Part shown: in pieces, positions 46,565-56,173 of the stretch
Layout of the letters: every line of letters starts with the position of its first letter
Numbering within the stretch: the first letter of the stretch is position 1
Source: Mesorhizobium sp. M2E.F.Ca.ET.219.01.1.1
GTDB taxonomy: Bacteria; Pseudomonadota; Alphaproteobacteria; Rhizobiales; Rhizobiaceae
DNA: 64,000 nucleotides
Assembly: GCF_004016445.2 (NCBI RefSeq)
Contig: NZ_SADT02000002.1
Coordinates: 1-64,000, forward strand
Direction of reading: 5' to 3'
Made by a program: the position numbers and the translations under genes
The notes under the pieces: generated by a model
Told to the model about the DNA's origin: nothing
The model's database searches: none
Seen by the model: the letters and a program-made list of their open reading frames with translations, nothing else

Positions 46565-47109
46565 ACCGGAGCCCTTCCATCCGTCTGATCGGCAGCGCCT
46601 TGCGGCGCGTTCGCGCCCGCAAGACGATCGCCATTGCCGCGATTGGCCTCGGCCTTCTGGGCTTCACCACGCTCGCAAAACCCACGCCCTTGCTGGTCTG
46701 GAACGCCTCCGCCAGTGCGCCGGTCGGGCTTTATCGAGTCGCTGCCGGAGCCCCCGCGCGCGACGATCTCGTGCTCGTCCGCACGCCCGATTTCGTGGCC
46801 TATCTCGCCGACCAACGCGGCTATCTGCCCCGCAGTATACCGCTGGTTAAACGCCTTGCCGCGCTGCCCGGCGAGCATGTCTGCGCCTTCCACGACGCGA
46901 TCATCATCGGCGGCGACATCGTCGCGCGCCGGCTCAAGGTCGACGCCAAGGGCCGAACTTTGCCCTGGTGGAATGGCTGCCGGGCGCTCGGCCATAACGA
47001 GGTGTTCCTGCTCGGCAGTGAGACAAATCACTCCTTCGATAGTCGCTATTTCGGGCCGGTGTCGGCCGAAAATGTCATCGGGAGGCTCGTGCCGCTATGG
47101 ACCGAGTGA
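46561..47109 (+). CDS. traF: TraF-like conjugative transfer signal peptidase (S26C)
   Basis: A 182-aa membrane-anchored S26 family peptidase. An N-terminal transmembrane helix (IAIAAIGLGLLGFTTLA) leads to the serine region SASAPVGLYRV and the lysine region VKRLAALPGEHV, then NHSFDSRYFGPV. TraF enzymes process the conjugative pilin. Translation starts at GTG 46561, which overlaps the upstream stop as GTGA. The next gene overlaps its end by 13 bases, so the block is one operon. Confidence 0.85.
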   Translation: MNRSPSIRLIGSALRRVRARKTIAIAAIGLGLLGFTTLAKPTPLLVWNASASAPVGLYRVAAGAPARDDLVLVRTPDFVAYLADQRGYLPRSIPLVKRLAALPGEHVCAFHDAIIIGGDIVARRLKVDAKGRTLPWWNGCRALGHNEVFLLGSETNHSFDSRYFGPVSAENVIGRLVPLWTE

Positions 47110-47780
47110 CCCTCCTGCTGTTCGGCGTGCTCGCTATCGCGCCATGCGCCTGTTCCGCCTCGACCGGCGCCGAGCCGGTCGCCATCTCCCAAACTCCGCA
47201 GCTGCGAAACTGGCAGGAGTTCGTGGCGGAAGCGAGCCGGCGTTTTCGTCTTCCCAAGGCCTGGATCTACGCCGTCATGGATGCCGAAAGCGGCGGCAAC
47301 ACGATGCGCGATGGCCACCCCATCACCTCGAGCGCCGGCGCGGTCGGCCTCATGCAGGTGATGCCCGGCACCTATGCGGAGATGCGGGTCGAACACGGCC
47401 TTGGGCCTGATCCGCACGATCCGCGCGACAATATTCTCGCCGGAACAGCCTATCTGCGCGCCATGTATGACCGCTTCGGATTTCCAGGCCTGTTTGCCGC
47501 CTACAACGCAGGCCCCGCGCGCTACGACGACCATTTGCAGCATGGAAAACTCCTGCCAAGGGAGACCGTCGACTATCTCAAACAGCTCAAGGCGGCCGGA
47601 GTTTCAGGCGACGACATCGACAAGTCCAACGGCAAATCTGTCGCTCCAAAGGCGCAAAACGCTCCCTCCGGACGGTCGCTGTTCTTCCTCCAGGATGGTA
47701 TTCGCGCCCGCGCGCGAAACGCGGATCTCTTCGTCCCGCTCGGCAAGGAAGGCGGGCTGCCGAAAGAGCCGGATCACTAG
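47097..47780 (+). CDS. Lytic transglycosylase domain protein (VirB1/TrbN-like)
   Basis: A 227-aa secreted protein. The signal or lipoprotein segment is VTLLLFGVLAIAPCACSAST, with a possible lipobox at APCAC or CACSA. The SLT domain follows: FRLPKAWIYAVMDAESGGN (catalytic Glu in AESGG), SSAGAVGLMQVMPGTYAEM, NILAGTAYLRAMYDRFG and FAAYNAGPARYDD. It opens the peptidoglycan for the mating apparatus. It overlaps traF and is followed by the oriT-like gap and the relaxase. Confidence 0.9.
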   Translation: MDRVTLLLFGVLAIAPCACSASTGAEPVAISQTPQLRNWQEFVAEASRRFRLPKAWIYAVMDAESGGNTMRDGHPITSSAGAVGLMQVMPGTYAEMRVEHGLGPDPHDPRDNILAGTAYLRAMYDRFGFPGLFAAYNAGPARYDDHLQHGKLLPRETVDYLKQLKAAGVSGDDIDKSNGKSVAPKAQNAPSGRSLFFLQDGIRARARNADLFVPLGKEGGLPKEPDH

Positions 47781-47960
47781 CGGTGGCGGGCGGGGCGCGT
47801 CCAGAGGGGGCGGGGCGCGTAAGGCAAGATAAAGGCACCGCCTCCACGAGCCGGCCAAGTCGTTGTCTGCACATCGTTTTTACTGGAGGCTCCCTCCTGC
47901 GTCAGGAGAGCAGGGACCCGCAAGTGGCTGATTCGACTCTGTTGCGGCCGGAGGCTGGGC
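47781..47960. other. Candidate oriT region upstream of the relaxase
   Basis: A 180-base gap directly before the MobP relaxase gene, the usual position of oriT. It has an 11-base direct repeat GCGGGGCGCGT (47790-47800 and 47810-47820) and a hairpin CTCCT-GCGTC-AGGAG (47894-47908). No nic site is identifiable by eye. Position is the main argument. Confidence 0.4.
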
Positions 47961-49931
47961 ATGAAGGATGACGAGTTCCGACCGAAGCTCGGCAAGATAG
48001 GCGCCCGCGGCTCCAAGGCCGGCAAACGCTATGCCGGCCAGCTCCGTGCGGCGATCAACAGGGCCGGCGGCCGGCCGCAGCACGGCGGACGCTTCACCGG
48101 AAGCCGGGCAGGGCGCGGCGGGGCCGCCGCGGCGCTGCTTAAATCGCGCGATCGTTATGCCGCCTTCCGGCAGCGGCGGGTCGTCGTCAAGGCGCGGATC
48201 GTCAAGCTCGCCGGCAAGGGCGCGGACGGGGCGCGTGCGCACCTGCGCTATCTGCAGCGCGACGGCGTCACCCGCGAGGGCGAACCTGGCGAGCTCTATG
48301 GCGCCGACAGCGACCGCGTCGACGGCAAGGCGTTCCTCGATCGCGCAAACGGCGACCGGCATCAGTTCCGCTTTATCGTGGCACCCGAGGACGGCATCGA
48401 GTACGAGGACCTCAAGCCGCTCACCCGGCGCCTTATGGCGCAGATGCAAGAAGACCTCGGCACGAAGCTCGACTGGGTGGCCGTCGACCATTTCAACACC
48501 GGCCATCCGCACAGCCATATCATCGTTCGCGGCAAGGACGACCGCGGCGACAATCTCGTCATCGCGCGTGAGTATATTTCGAGCGGCATCCGCGAGCGCG
48601 CCGCCGAGCTGGTCAGCCTCGATCTTGGTCCACGCACCGATCGCGAGATCGAGCAGCGCCTGCGCCAGGAAATCGAGCAGGAACGCTTTACCAGCATCGA
48701 CCGTCGGCTGCTCAGCATTCGGGATGATGACGGCCTGGTCTCGCCGGCGAGCGGCGACGCCTTTCGGCAGACGCTGCACCAAGGCCGCCTGCGCAAGCTC
48801 GAGCGCATGGGGCTGGCCGAGGAAGTCGGCGCTGGCGCCTGGCGTCTCGGTGATGAGCTCGAAACGACGCTGCGCCGTATTGGCGAGCGCGGCGACATCA
48901 TCAAGACCATGCACCGCGAGCTGAGCGGCAAGGGGCTCGCCCGCAGTGCCGCCGATTGGGCAATCCACGATCGATCCGGCGAGCCGATCCAACTTCTCGT
49001 CGGTCGCGTCGTCGCGCGCGGGCTGGCCGACGAAATCAATGACCGGCATTACCTGATCGTCGAGGGCGTCGACGGCAAGAGCCATTGGATCGACATCGGC
49101 AGAGGCGAGGCGATAGAACCGATGCCTGATGGCTGCATCGTGCGTGTCGCGCCGAGGAACACCGAGCCGAGGCGGGTTGACCGCACCGTCGCCGAAGTCG
49201 CCGGCGCGCATGGCGGTCGCTACAACGTCGATATCCATCTGAGGCATGATACATCCGCCACCGAGAGCTTTGCGCAAACGCATGTACGGCGGCTGGAGGC
49301 GATCCGCCGCGCGACCGGCGGCGTCGAGCGAGAGCCGAACGGCACCTGGCTCGTCTCGCCAGACCATCTCGATCGTGTCACGGAATACGAGCGCCAGCGG
49401 GCCAGGGCCGAGCCTGTCGTTGTCGACAAGCTCTCATCAATGCCGCTGGAGCGCCAAGTTACCTTCGACGGCGCCACCTGGCTCGACCGGGAGCTGGGTG
49501 CGGAGAGACCGGAGGCGTTGCGCGACTCTGGGTTCGGGCGTGAGGTTCGCGAGGCGCAAGCCCGCCGGCGGCAGTGGCTGATCGCGCAAGGCCTCGCGCA
49601 TGAAGAGCAGGATCGGATCGTCTATCGCGCCAACATGCTTTCGATGTTACGGCAGCGCGAACTGAACCGTGTTGCCGGGCAGCTGTCGGAGGAGCTTGGA
49701 CTGTCTTATGTCGAAGCCCGGTCTGGAGACGAGTGGAGGGTAGGCTCCGTCGCTCCGTCGAGCTTGCCAGCGGAAAATAATGCCGTCCTTGAAAAGTCGC
49801 GAGAGTTCACGCTGGTGCCATGGCGGCCGGTGCTCGAGCGGCACATCGGCAAGGAGGTTTCCGGGATCGTGAGCGGGGAGGGGATTTCATGGACCATCGG
49901 CCGGCAGAGGAGCGGGCCTACTGTATCGTGA
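47961..49931 (+). CDS. rlxS: MobP-type relaxase/mobilisation nuclease (RlxS-like, DUF3363)
   Basis: A 656-aa relaxase. The catalytic core (residues about 70-200) has ARAHLRYLQRDGVTREGEPG, HQFRFIVAPEDG, and the metal-binding HFNTGHPHSHIIVRGKD. The catalytic tyrosine probably lies in REYISSGIRERAAELV or the earlier RYLQRDG block. The C-terminal DUF3363 region has LVGRVVARGLADEINDRHYL, VRRLEAIRRATGG and the end ISWTIGRQR. It should nick oriT and pilot the DNA strand into the recipient. The rdfS-traF-transglycosylase-relaxase order matches ICEMlSym-type elements. Confidence 0.88.
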   Translation: MKDDEFRPKLGKIGARGSKAGKRYAGQLRAAINRAGGRPQHGGRFTGSRAGRGGAAAALLKSRDRYAAFRQRRVVVKARIVKLAGKGADGARAHLRYLQRDGVTREGEPGELYGADSDRVDGKAFLDRANGDRHQFRFIVAPEDGIEYEDLKPLTRRLMAQMQEDLGTKLDWVAVDHFNTGHPHSHIIVRGKDDRGDNLVIAREYISSGIRERAAELVSLDLGPRTDREIEQRLRQEIEQERFTSIDRRLLSIRDDDGLVSPASGDAFRQTLHQGRLRKLERMGLAEEVGAGAWRLGDELETTLRRIGERGDIIKTMHRELSGKGLARSAADWAIHDRSGEPIQLLVGRVVARGLADEINDRHYLIVEGVDGKSHWIDIGRGEAIEPMPDGCIVRVAPRNTEPRRVDRTVAEVAGAHGGRYNVDIHLRHDTSATESFAQTHVRRLEAIRRATGGVEREPNGTWLVSPDHLDRVTEYERQRARAEPVVVDKLSSMPLERQVTFDGATWLDRELGAERPEALRDSGFGREVREAQARRRQWLIAQGLAHEEQDRIVYRANMLSMLRQRELNRVAGQLSEELGLSYVEARSGDEWRVGSVAPSSLPAENNAVLEKSREFTLVPWRPVLERHIGKEVSGIVSGEGISWTIGRQRSGPTVS

Positions 49932-50004
49932 CATGGCTGCACGGAATCGTCGCCGGCGCGCCCGAAGTGACGGGCGCGGCGGACTGGAATAAGCTGGACA
50001 AGGG

Positions 50005-50736
50005 ATGAGCGATAAAGAGCGGGACGGCATAGTGGAGAAAGCGGCGAAGTCGGATCGGGTATCGTTGAACATTCTCGTCCGAGGAGCCGAAAAGACATTC
50101 GACAACGCGGAACGCCTTTTTGTCGAGGCGGAGCTCTTGGCGAAAGCAGGCGCTGTGGCACGGGCGCTGTGTCTGCATCAGATATCGCTCGAGGAATGCT
50201 CGAAGGTCGACAGCCTCGGTGCCTGGGCAGTCAGCCTGGTTGTCGGTTTTGACGTCGATCAGAAGAAGGTCCTGTCCGCCTTCGCGCGTCATGCGTCGAA
50301 GAACAAGTCCAATGCGTATATGCTCAAGGCATCCGAGGCGGAGAGTGAGGCCAGATTGCGTGGTGACTGGGACGGCGCGATGGCGGCATTCAAGGACAGC
50401 CAGGAGGCGTTTCACGAGAGATCAAATCAAGCCAAGAACGCCTCACTTTACGTCGACTGGATCGACGGTGAGTTTGCCGCCCCGAGTGAACGCATCAGCA
50501 AGGAGATGCTGGCCGAGATCACTGAAAGGAACGCAGAGTTTCTCGGTAACAGCCACAATTCGCTGAAGATGCTGAGACGTTTGGAAGAATCGCCAGACAA
50601 GATGCGAGGCCTGCTTTCGGGGTTCGTTGAGCAGGTCGAAAAGCTCCGCGAGGAAAAGCAGGACAACCCAATGGAAGCGATGGAGGCATTGCTGTCGAGC
50701 TTCCTTGAAGCCGGCATGCGCGAACTGAAGGGCTAG
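50005..50736 (+). CDS. AbiV-like HEPN family protein (putative abortive infection)
   Basis: A 243-aa, highly helical charged protein. The N-terminal half (FDNAERLFVEAELLAKAGAV, ARALCLHQISLEECSKVDSL) resembles the AbiV family, whose members share N---L-------G----A--L---ALEE--K. The C-terminal half is a long Glu/Lys/Arg-rich helix region ending MRELKG. AbiV members abort phage infection by stopping translation; that role here is inference. It lies 70 bases after the relaxase stop and is tail-to-tail with dnaE2, at the probable edge of the ICE module. Confidence 0.6.
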   Translation: MSDKERDGIVEKAAKSDRVSLNILVRGAEKTFDNAERLFVEAELLAKAGAVARALCLHQISLEECSKVDSLGAWAVSLVVGFDVDQKKVLSAFARHASKNKSNAYMLKASEAESEARLRGDWDGAMAAFKDSQEAFHERSNQAKNASLYVDWIDGEFAAPSERISKEMLAEITERNAEFLGNSHNSLKMLRRLEESPDKMRGLLSGFVEQVEKLREEKQDNPMEAMEALLSSFLEAGMRELKG

Positions 50737-50769
50737 GGCGTCGCTTAGTGAAAATCCCGGCTCCTCACC

Positions 50770-53700
50770 TATTTGCAACGTGGGGTCAACGAGGTCACGT
50801 GGTCTGAAGCCCCTGGGTAAGCTCCGCGGATCGACTCCCGGTCCCCTGTGACGAGCTTCGTCGCCTCGCCCATGCGGAAGGGGAAACGGCGTCTCGCGGT
50901 TGCCCACACTGGCAAGGTCCCCCGAAAGGTCGATGAGTTGGTGTGCAACGAGATGGACCACTTCGCCCTCACGCTGAATCTTGCCGCGAACGCTGAGCAT
51001 AGAGGAGGAGAGCAGCACGCGGCGATACTTCTCGAAAACCTTGACCCAGACGACGACATTGGCAGAGCCGGTCTCGTCTTCCATCGTCAGGAACATCACG
51101 CCCTTGGCCGAGCCGGGCCGCTGACGGACAAGAACAAGGCCGGCCGCCTCCAGCCAGCGTCCGTCGCGCGCCTGCATCGCTTCCCTGCAGGTGACGATGG
51201 CGCGCCGGGCAAGGTCACTGCGCAGGAACGAGAGCGGATGGTTGCGCAGGGTGAGACCGACATGCCGTAATCCTCGACCACTTCCCGACCGGCCGTCATC
51301 GGCCGAAGCGACAAAGCGGGCTCATGGATTTCCGAGACTGTCTTCTGTTCGCGCGCCGAGGCGGCGGCAAAGAGGGGCAGGGGTTCGTCGCGCAACCCCT
51401 TGAGTGCCCATAGAGCTTCGCGGCGCGCGAGACCGAGGCTGGAACGGAAGGCATCCGCCTCGGCCAGTTGGACCAGAGCTGCCGACGGCATGCCAGCGCG
51501 ATGCCAGAGATCGTCGATGGATGCGAAGGGCTCGTCAGTCCGGGCTGCTACGATCGCCGCCGCGTCCGCATTGGCTAGCCCTTTGACGAGGCGCAGGCCG
51601 AGGCGGACGGCGAAGCGTCCGTCCTCGCCAATCGGCTCCAGCGTGCAATCCCACCGGCTCGCATTGATGCAGACCGGCCGGATCTCAACCCCGTGGGCCT
51701 GGGCATCGCGCACGATCTGGGCCGGCAGGTAAAAGCCCATTGGCTGGGAATTGAGCAGCGCACAGCAGAAGACCTCGGGATGGTGGCATTTCATCCAGCT
51801 CGAGGCATAGGCGATGAGCGCGAAGCTGGCAGCATGGCTTTCGGGAAAGCCGTAGCTGCCAAAGCCTTCGAGCTGCTTGAAGGTGGTCGCGGCGAATTCC
51901 GGCGTATAGCCGTTGGCGATCATGCCGCCGATCAGCTTGTCGCGAAATCTGCTTACGCCGCCAGTGTGCTTGAAGGTCGCCATGGCGCGGCGCAGCTGGT
52001 CGGCCTCGCCGGCACTGAAGCCGGCGCAGACCATGGCGACCTGCATGGCCTGCTCCTGGAACAGAGGGACGCCCAAGGTCTTGCCGAGCACGCGCTCGAG
52101 CTCGGGGGTCGGGAACTCGACCGGCTCCTTGCCCTCCCGGCGGCGCAGATAGGGGTGGACCATGTCGCCCTGAATCGGACCGGGGCGGACGATGGCGACC
52201 TCGACCACCAGGTCATAGAAGGTGCGCGGCTTGATGCGGGGCAGCATCGACATCTGGGCGCGGCTCTCGATCTGGAAGACCCCGATCGTGTCCGCCTTGC
52301 GGATCATGGCGTAGGTCGCCGGATCTTCGGCCGGGATGGTGGCCAAGTCGAGGGTCATGCCCTTGTGCTCGGCCAGCAGATCGAAGCTGCGTTTCATACA
52401 GGTGAGCATGCCAAGCGCCAGGACGTCGACCTTCATGAATTTGAGAATGTCGATGTCGTCCTTGTCCCACTCGATGACCTGGCGATCGGCCATGCGGGCG
52501 GGCTCGATCGGCACCAAGTCGTCGAGCCGGTCATTGGTCAGAACGAAGCCGCCGGGATGCTGTGACAGATGCGGGGGCGTGCCCTCGAGCTGTTGCGCCA
52601 GTTCGAGCGTCAGCCGCAGCCTCCGATCGGCCACGTTGAAATTGAGCTCTCGAGCGCGCGTCTCGTCGATGCCTTCGCCGTGGCCCCAGACCTGGGGCGA
52701 GAGCAACTTGGTGACGTCCTCGGGCAGGCCGAGAGCCTTGCCAATGTCGCGGACCGCACCTTTGGTGTGATAGCGCACCACGGTCGAGCAGAGGGCACTG
52801 TGGTCGCGGCCATAGGTCTCATAGACCCACTGCATGACGATTTCGCGCCGCTCATGCTCGAAAACGACATCGATATCCGGGGGCTCGTTGCGCTCCTGCG
52901 AGACAAAGCGCTCGAAAAGAAGATTGTTGCGCTCGGGATCGATGCTGGTGATGCCAAGCACGTAGCACACGGCGGAGTTCGCTGCCGACCCTCTGCCCTG
53001 GCACAGGATGTCCCTGCTGCGCGCGAACTGCACGATGGCGTTCACGGTCAGGAAGTATGGGGCGTATTGCAGGATCTCGATCAGGCGCAGTTCATGCTTG
53101 ATGACAGCCACCACCTTGTCGGGGACGCCCTCGGGATAGCGGCGCTCCGCGCCTTCCCAGGTGAGCTTTTCGAGCGCCTGCTGCGCCGTCAGCCCGGGCA
53201 GCATCTTTTCCTCGGGATACTGGTAGGCGAGTTCGTCGAGCGAGAAGCGGCACTGCCGGGCAATCTCGACCGTACGCGCAAGCGCCTCCGGATAGCGCGA
53301 AAACAGGCGTTCCATCTCCTCGGGCGGCTTGAGATAGCGGTCGGCGTGGCGCTCGCGCCGAAACCCCAACTCGTCGATGGTGATGTTGTGGCGAATGGCG
53401 GTCACTACGTCCTGGAGGATGCGCCGGCCGGGCTCGTGAAACAGAGCGTCGTTCGTCACCACCGTCGGCACCCTCATTTGGACGGCAAGGTTTGCGAGTT
53501 CGTGCAGCCGGACCTGGTCATTGGGTCGGCGACGCAAGGTGAGGGCCAGATAGGCGCGATCGCTGAAGGTCTCCCGCAGGCGACGCAGTTGCATCGCGCA
53601 GTTGTCGTCAGCCCGATCGGGAACGAGAACGGCGATCAGGCCCTCGGCATAGTCGGCCAGGTCGCTCCATTCGAGATGGCATTGGGCCTTGCCGCCGCGT

Positions 53701-53999
53701 TTCTTGCCGAGGGTCAGCAGCCGGCACAGACGCGAATAGGCGGCCCGATCGGTGGGATAGACGAGCAGGGACATGCCGTCGACGAGATCGAGGCGACAGC
53801 CGACGACGAGCCTGACGCCGGTGTCCTTGGCGGCCTGATGTGCCCGCACAATGCCGGCTAGAGAATTTCGGTCGACTACAGCCAAGGCCTCAATGCCGAG
53901 CGCCGCCGCCTGCGCGAACAGCTCAACGCAAGAGCTGGCGCCGCGCAGGAACGAGAAATGGCTGGTCACCTGCAATTCGGCATAGCGCGGGGTGGTCAT
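50770..53999 (-). pseudogene. dnaE2: Error-prone DNA polymerase DnaE2 (ImuC), frameshifted, catalytic Asp replaced
   Basis: From ATG 53999 ([23 protein letters not shown] domain first) the polymerase III alpha-like core reads normally to GREVVEDYG. There a base missing near 51265 changes frame. The C-terminal OB-fold part continues in the next frame ([54 protein letters not shown]), and the family ending is lost near 50770. The active-site motif is [13 protein letters not shown] instead of PDIDVDFEHERR, so the last Asp of the catalytic pair is Val (codon 52865-52863). The start overlaps the imuB stop as ATGA. It probably cannot perform translesion synthesis. Confidence 0.85.
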
Positions 54000-55314
54000 G
54001 CGAAGACCCCGTGCAGGAACCATTTGTGCGAGCCGGTCTCGCGATCCTCGCCGTCACCGGCGCGGTAGATCCAGAAGCGCTCGCCGGACTCGTCCTCCAC
54101 CTGGAAATAGTCGCGCACGGCGATTAGTTCGGCGTCGCGCTGCCACCATTCACCGAAAACGCGTTCGGGACCGTCTGCCCGCGCGACGCGATGCCGGATG
54201 CCGCGCCAACTGAACCAGACCGGCGGATGGTCGGGTAGCAGCGCCATGGTCTCAATGGGTTCGGGGTGGGTCAGCAGACGCGCCGGGCGAGGCCAGTCAC
54301 TGGGCGAACTCGTCCCGTCGTCCGGCGCATTCGGTGCGATGCGGCGGACTGAGCGTTCGGGCACGTCACTCTCGACCGGGGCAAAGCGGTAGAGCCGCTG
54401 CTCGCCGATACGGTTGGCAAGCACGTCGATGAGATCGGTAATGTCGGGCTCCGGCTCCTCGACCAGTGAGGAGATGATCTGCTTGGCTCCGAAGGGCTCG
54501 GCGAGCGTTGCGGCCAGGGTCATCACCTCGATGCCGAAACCGGGATCGACGCTCTCGATCCGGTCGGTAAGGAGACGGGTCAGCCGTTTGACATCGCGCA
54601 CTGGCACGGCGGTGCCGACGCGAATGGCCTCGATGCGGTTGTCGACACGATGAAACAGGAGGTCTAGCCGGCGTGGCCGAGCCCCTTGGCCTCGAGCGCT
54701 TCGCAAAGCGCCGCGACGAGCTTGCCGATATAGCGGGCTATGGTCTCGGCGGCGCCGATAGGCTCGCCGAAGGCCCGGCGAACCTCGATGAGTTCGGGAG
54801 AGCGGGCGGGCTCGAAGGGTTCGCTTCGCCGCCCCATGGCCTGGTCCAGGCGACGGCCGAGTTCGGGCCCGAAGCGCAGGGTGAGAGAGGCGCGCGCCTC
54901 GATACCGGAGGACGCCATGCGCGAGACGAGTCCCTCGAGCATGGCGTCCTCACCGCCATGCAGATGGTCGGTGCCCGTGGTGTCGATGATCAGGCCATCG
55001 GGCGGATCGGCGGCGACGATTGGCGCATAGCGCAGCGACCAGAGCGCCATTCTATCGAGTGCCGCGTTATCGCCGGCGGCATCCAGGTCGAAGCTCTGCA
55101 CGTTGGGCACCAGCACCTGGGCCTTGCTCGCCGGCATGCCGACGCGCAGGCCGGCCGCGCGCGCCCCCGCATCGGTGGCCAGCACGAGCCGCCGGTTTCC
55201 CTGCCGGCCGAGCATGATGACCGGGGTTTCAACCGAGGGCGCGGATTGGCCCATGGCGCGCCGCAGGCGATCGGTCGGCCAGGTCGGAAAATAGAGCGAG
55301 ACGACCCTTGTCAT
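53996..55314 (-). pseudogene. imuB: ImuB (Y-family polymerase-like, SOS mutagenesis) with internal deletion and frameshift
   Basis: The N-terminal part (MTRVVSLYFPTWPTDRLRRA, ATDAGARAAGLRVGMPASKA, DTTGTDHLHGGEDAMLEGL) is normal ImuB. After SGIEARA the sequence jumps to SLTLRFGPELGRRLDQAMGR. The 50-60 residues that normally lie between these blocks are absent, and the frame is kept. Near 54673 one base is missing (LEAKGLGHAG, stop). The other frame continues RRLDLLFHRVDNRIEAIRVG down to FWIYRAGDG and WFLHGVFA, a normal end. ImuB links ImuA, DnaE2 and the beta clamp; this copy is probably not functional. It overlaps imuA at its start. Confidence 0.82.
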
Positions 55315-55990
55315 CGCAGGCTTCCACTTCAAAATCGGCGCTTTCTCCAGCCCGCACCCGGATCAGCTCGAGCTGCCAGCGAGCGCGGCCGATACCGGGG
55401 ACCGGCAGGGGGCGGGAGGGGAGCGCGGTGACCCGCCAGCGGGTGACCGCAGCGGTTGGTTGTCCAAAATCGGTCGCCTCGGTCTGTCGGCGCCAACGGC
55501 GGATGGCGATGCCGATGGCGCCGGAGGTTTCGGCGGCAAGTTGCAGTCGGCGGGAGGCGGTCATTGAGAGCCGAGCCAGTTCGGCAACGACGGCCCCGAG
55601 CCCGCCATGGCGAAGCCCTTCCTCGAAACAGGCGAGCACGGAAGCTTCGTCGCCGGCCTCGACATAGACGACGCGGCCTGGGAGCAGACCGGCCTGGGCG
55701 AGGGCGGGCGCAAAGAGATCCTGCCGCGTAACGCACCACAGCACCTTGCCCTTGGTTCGAGCGGTAATGCCGGCGGCAAAAAGCGCCGCCGCGGCGCCAT
55801 CGATCGCTCCGTTTCGGCCGCCGGCGATCTCGTGCAGCGCGCCGAGCGCCAGCCCGCCTCCCGGCAGGACCTTGTCGATGGCGGGAACGCCGAAGGGAAG
55901 CGACGCACGGTTACGCGTCGGCCCGCCCTCGAGGCGCGCGATTCGCTCGCGAAGCGCGGCGATAGCAGGGCTGGCGGCCGGCTGACCCAT
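55229..55990 (-). CDS. imuA: ImuA (SOS mutagenesis cassette, RecA-like protein)
   Basis: A 253-aa RecA/SulA-like protein of the imuA-imuB-dnaE2 cassette. Marks: PFGVPAIDKVLPGGGLALGA, LHEIAGG, VLWCVTRQDLFAPALAQAGL, RVVYVEAGDEASVLACFEEG, and the end FEVEACDDKGRLAL. The ATG at 55990 (MGQPAASPAIAALRERIARL) is preferred over one 30 bases earlier. A LexA box lies 50-64 bases upstream. It overlaps imuB by 86 bases. The reading frame is intact, unlike its two partners. Confidence 0.87.
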   Translation of the reverse strand: MGQPAASPAIAALRERIARLEGGPTRNRASLPFGVPAIDKVLPGGGLALGALHEIAGGRNGAIDGAAAALFAAGITARTKGKVLWCVTRQDLFAPALAQAGLLPGRVVYVEAGDEASVLACFEEGLRHGGLGAVVAELARLSMTASRRLQLAAETSGAIGIAIRRWRRQTEATDFGQPTAAVTRWRVTALPSRPLPVPGIGRARWQLELIRVRAGESADFEVEACDDKGRLALFSDLADRSPAARHGPIRALG

Positions 55991-56039
55991 GGACGAACCA
56001 CTCTCAAACTGTCTTCCCAACGAATTTCGGGGCTGATAT

Positions 56040-56054
56040 GTTCCTTATTTGTTC
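56040..56054. promoter_or_regulatory. LexA (SOS) box between imuA and dinB
   Basis: GTTCCTTATTTGTTC fits the alphaproteobacterial LexA consensus GTTC-N7-GTTC exactly. It lies 50 bases before imuA (minus) and 120 bases before dinB (plus), so one operator could control both divergent SOS units. Confidence 0.85.
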
Positions 56055-56173
56055 TCTTGGGGCTGATGAGTCGATCGGGGTCGTTGCGTCGCTTCGAAAG
56101 TTGGATCGCAGACTGCACTCCATCGCGTTGCGGTCTATTTTCATATGCGGCAGGCGATGCGGGAAAGGGCGTT

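Noticed and set aside
47880-49367. 495-codon minus-strand frame opposite the relaxase
   Set aside because: Shadow of the MobP relaxase; composition is as expected for antisense reading and it crosses the intergenic gap.
52569-53861. Long 430-codon plus-strand frame opposite dnaE2
   Set aside because: It is the complement of the well-conserved DnaE2 core, and its sequence reads as a typical antisense product of GC-rich coding DNA.
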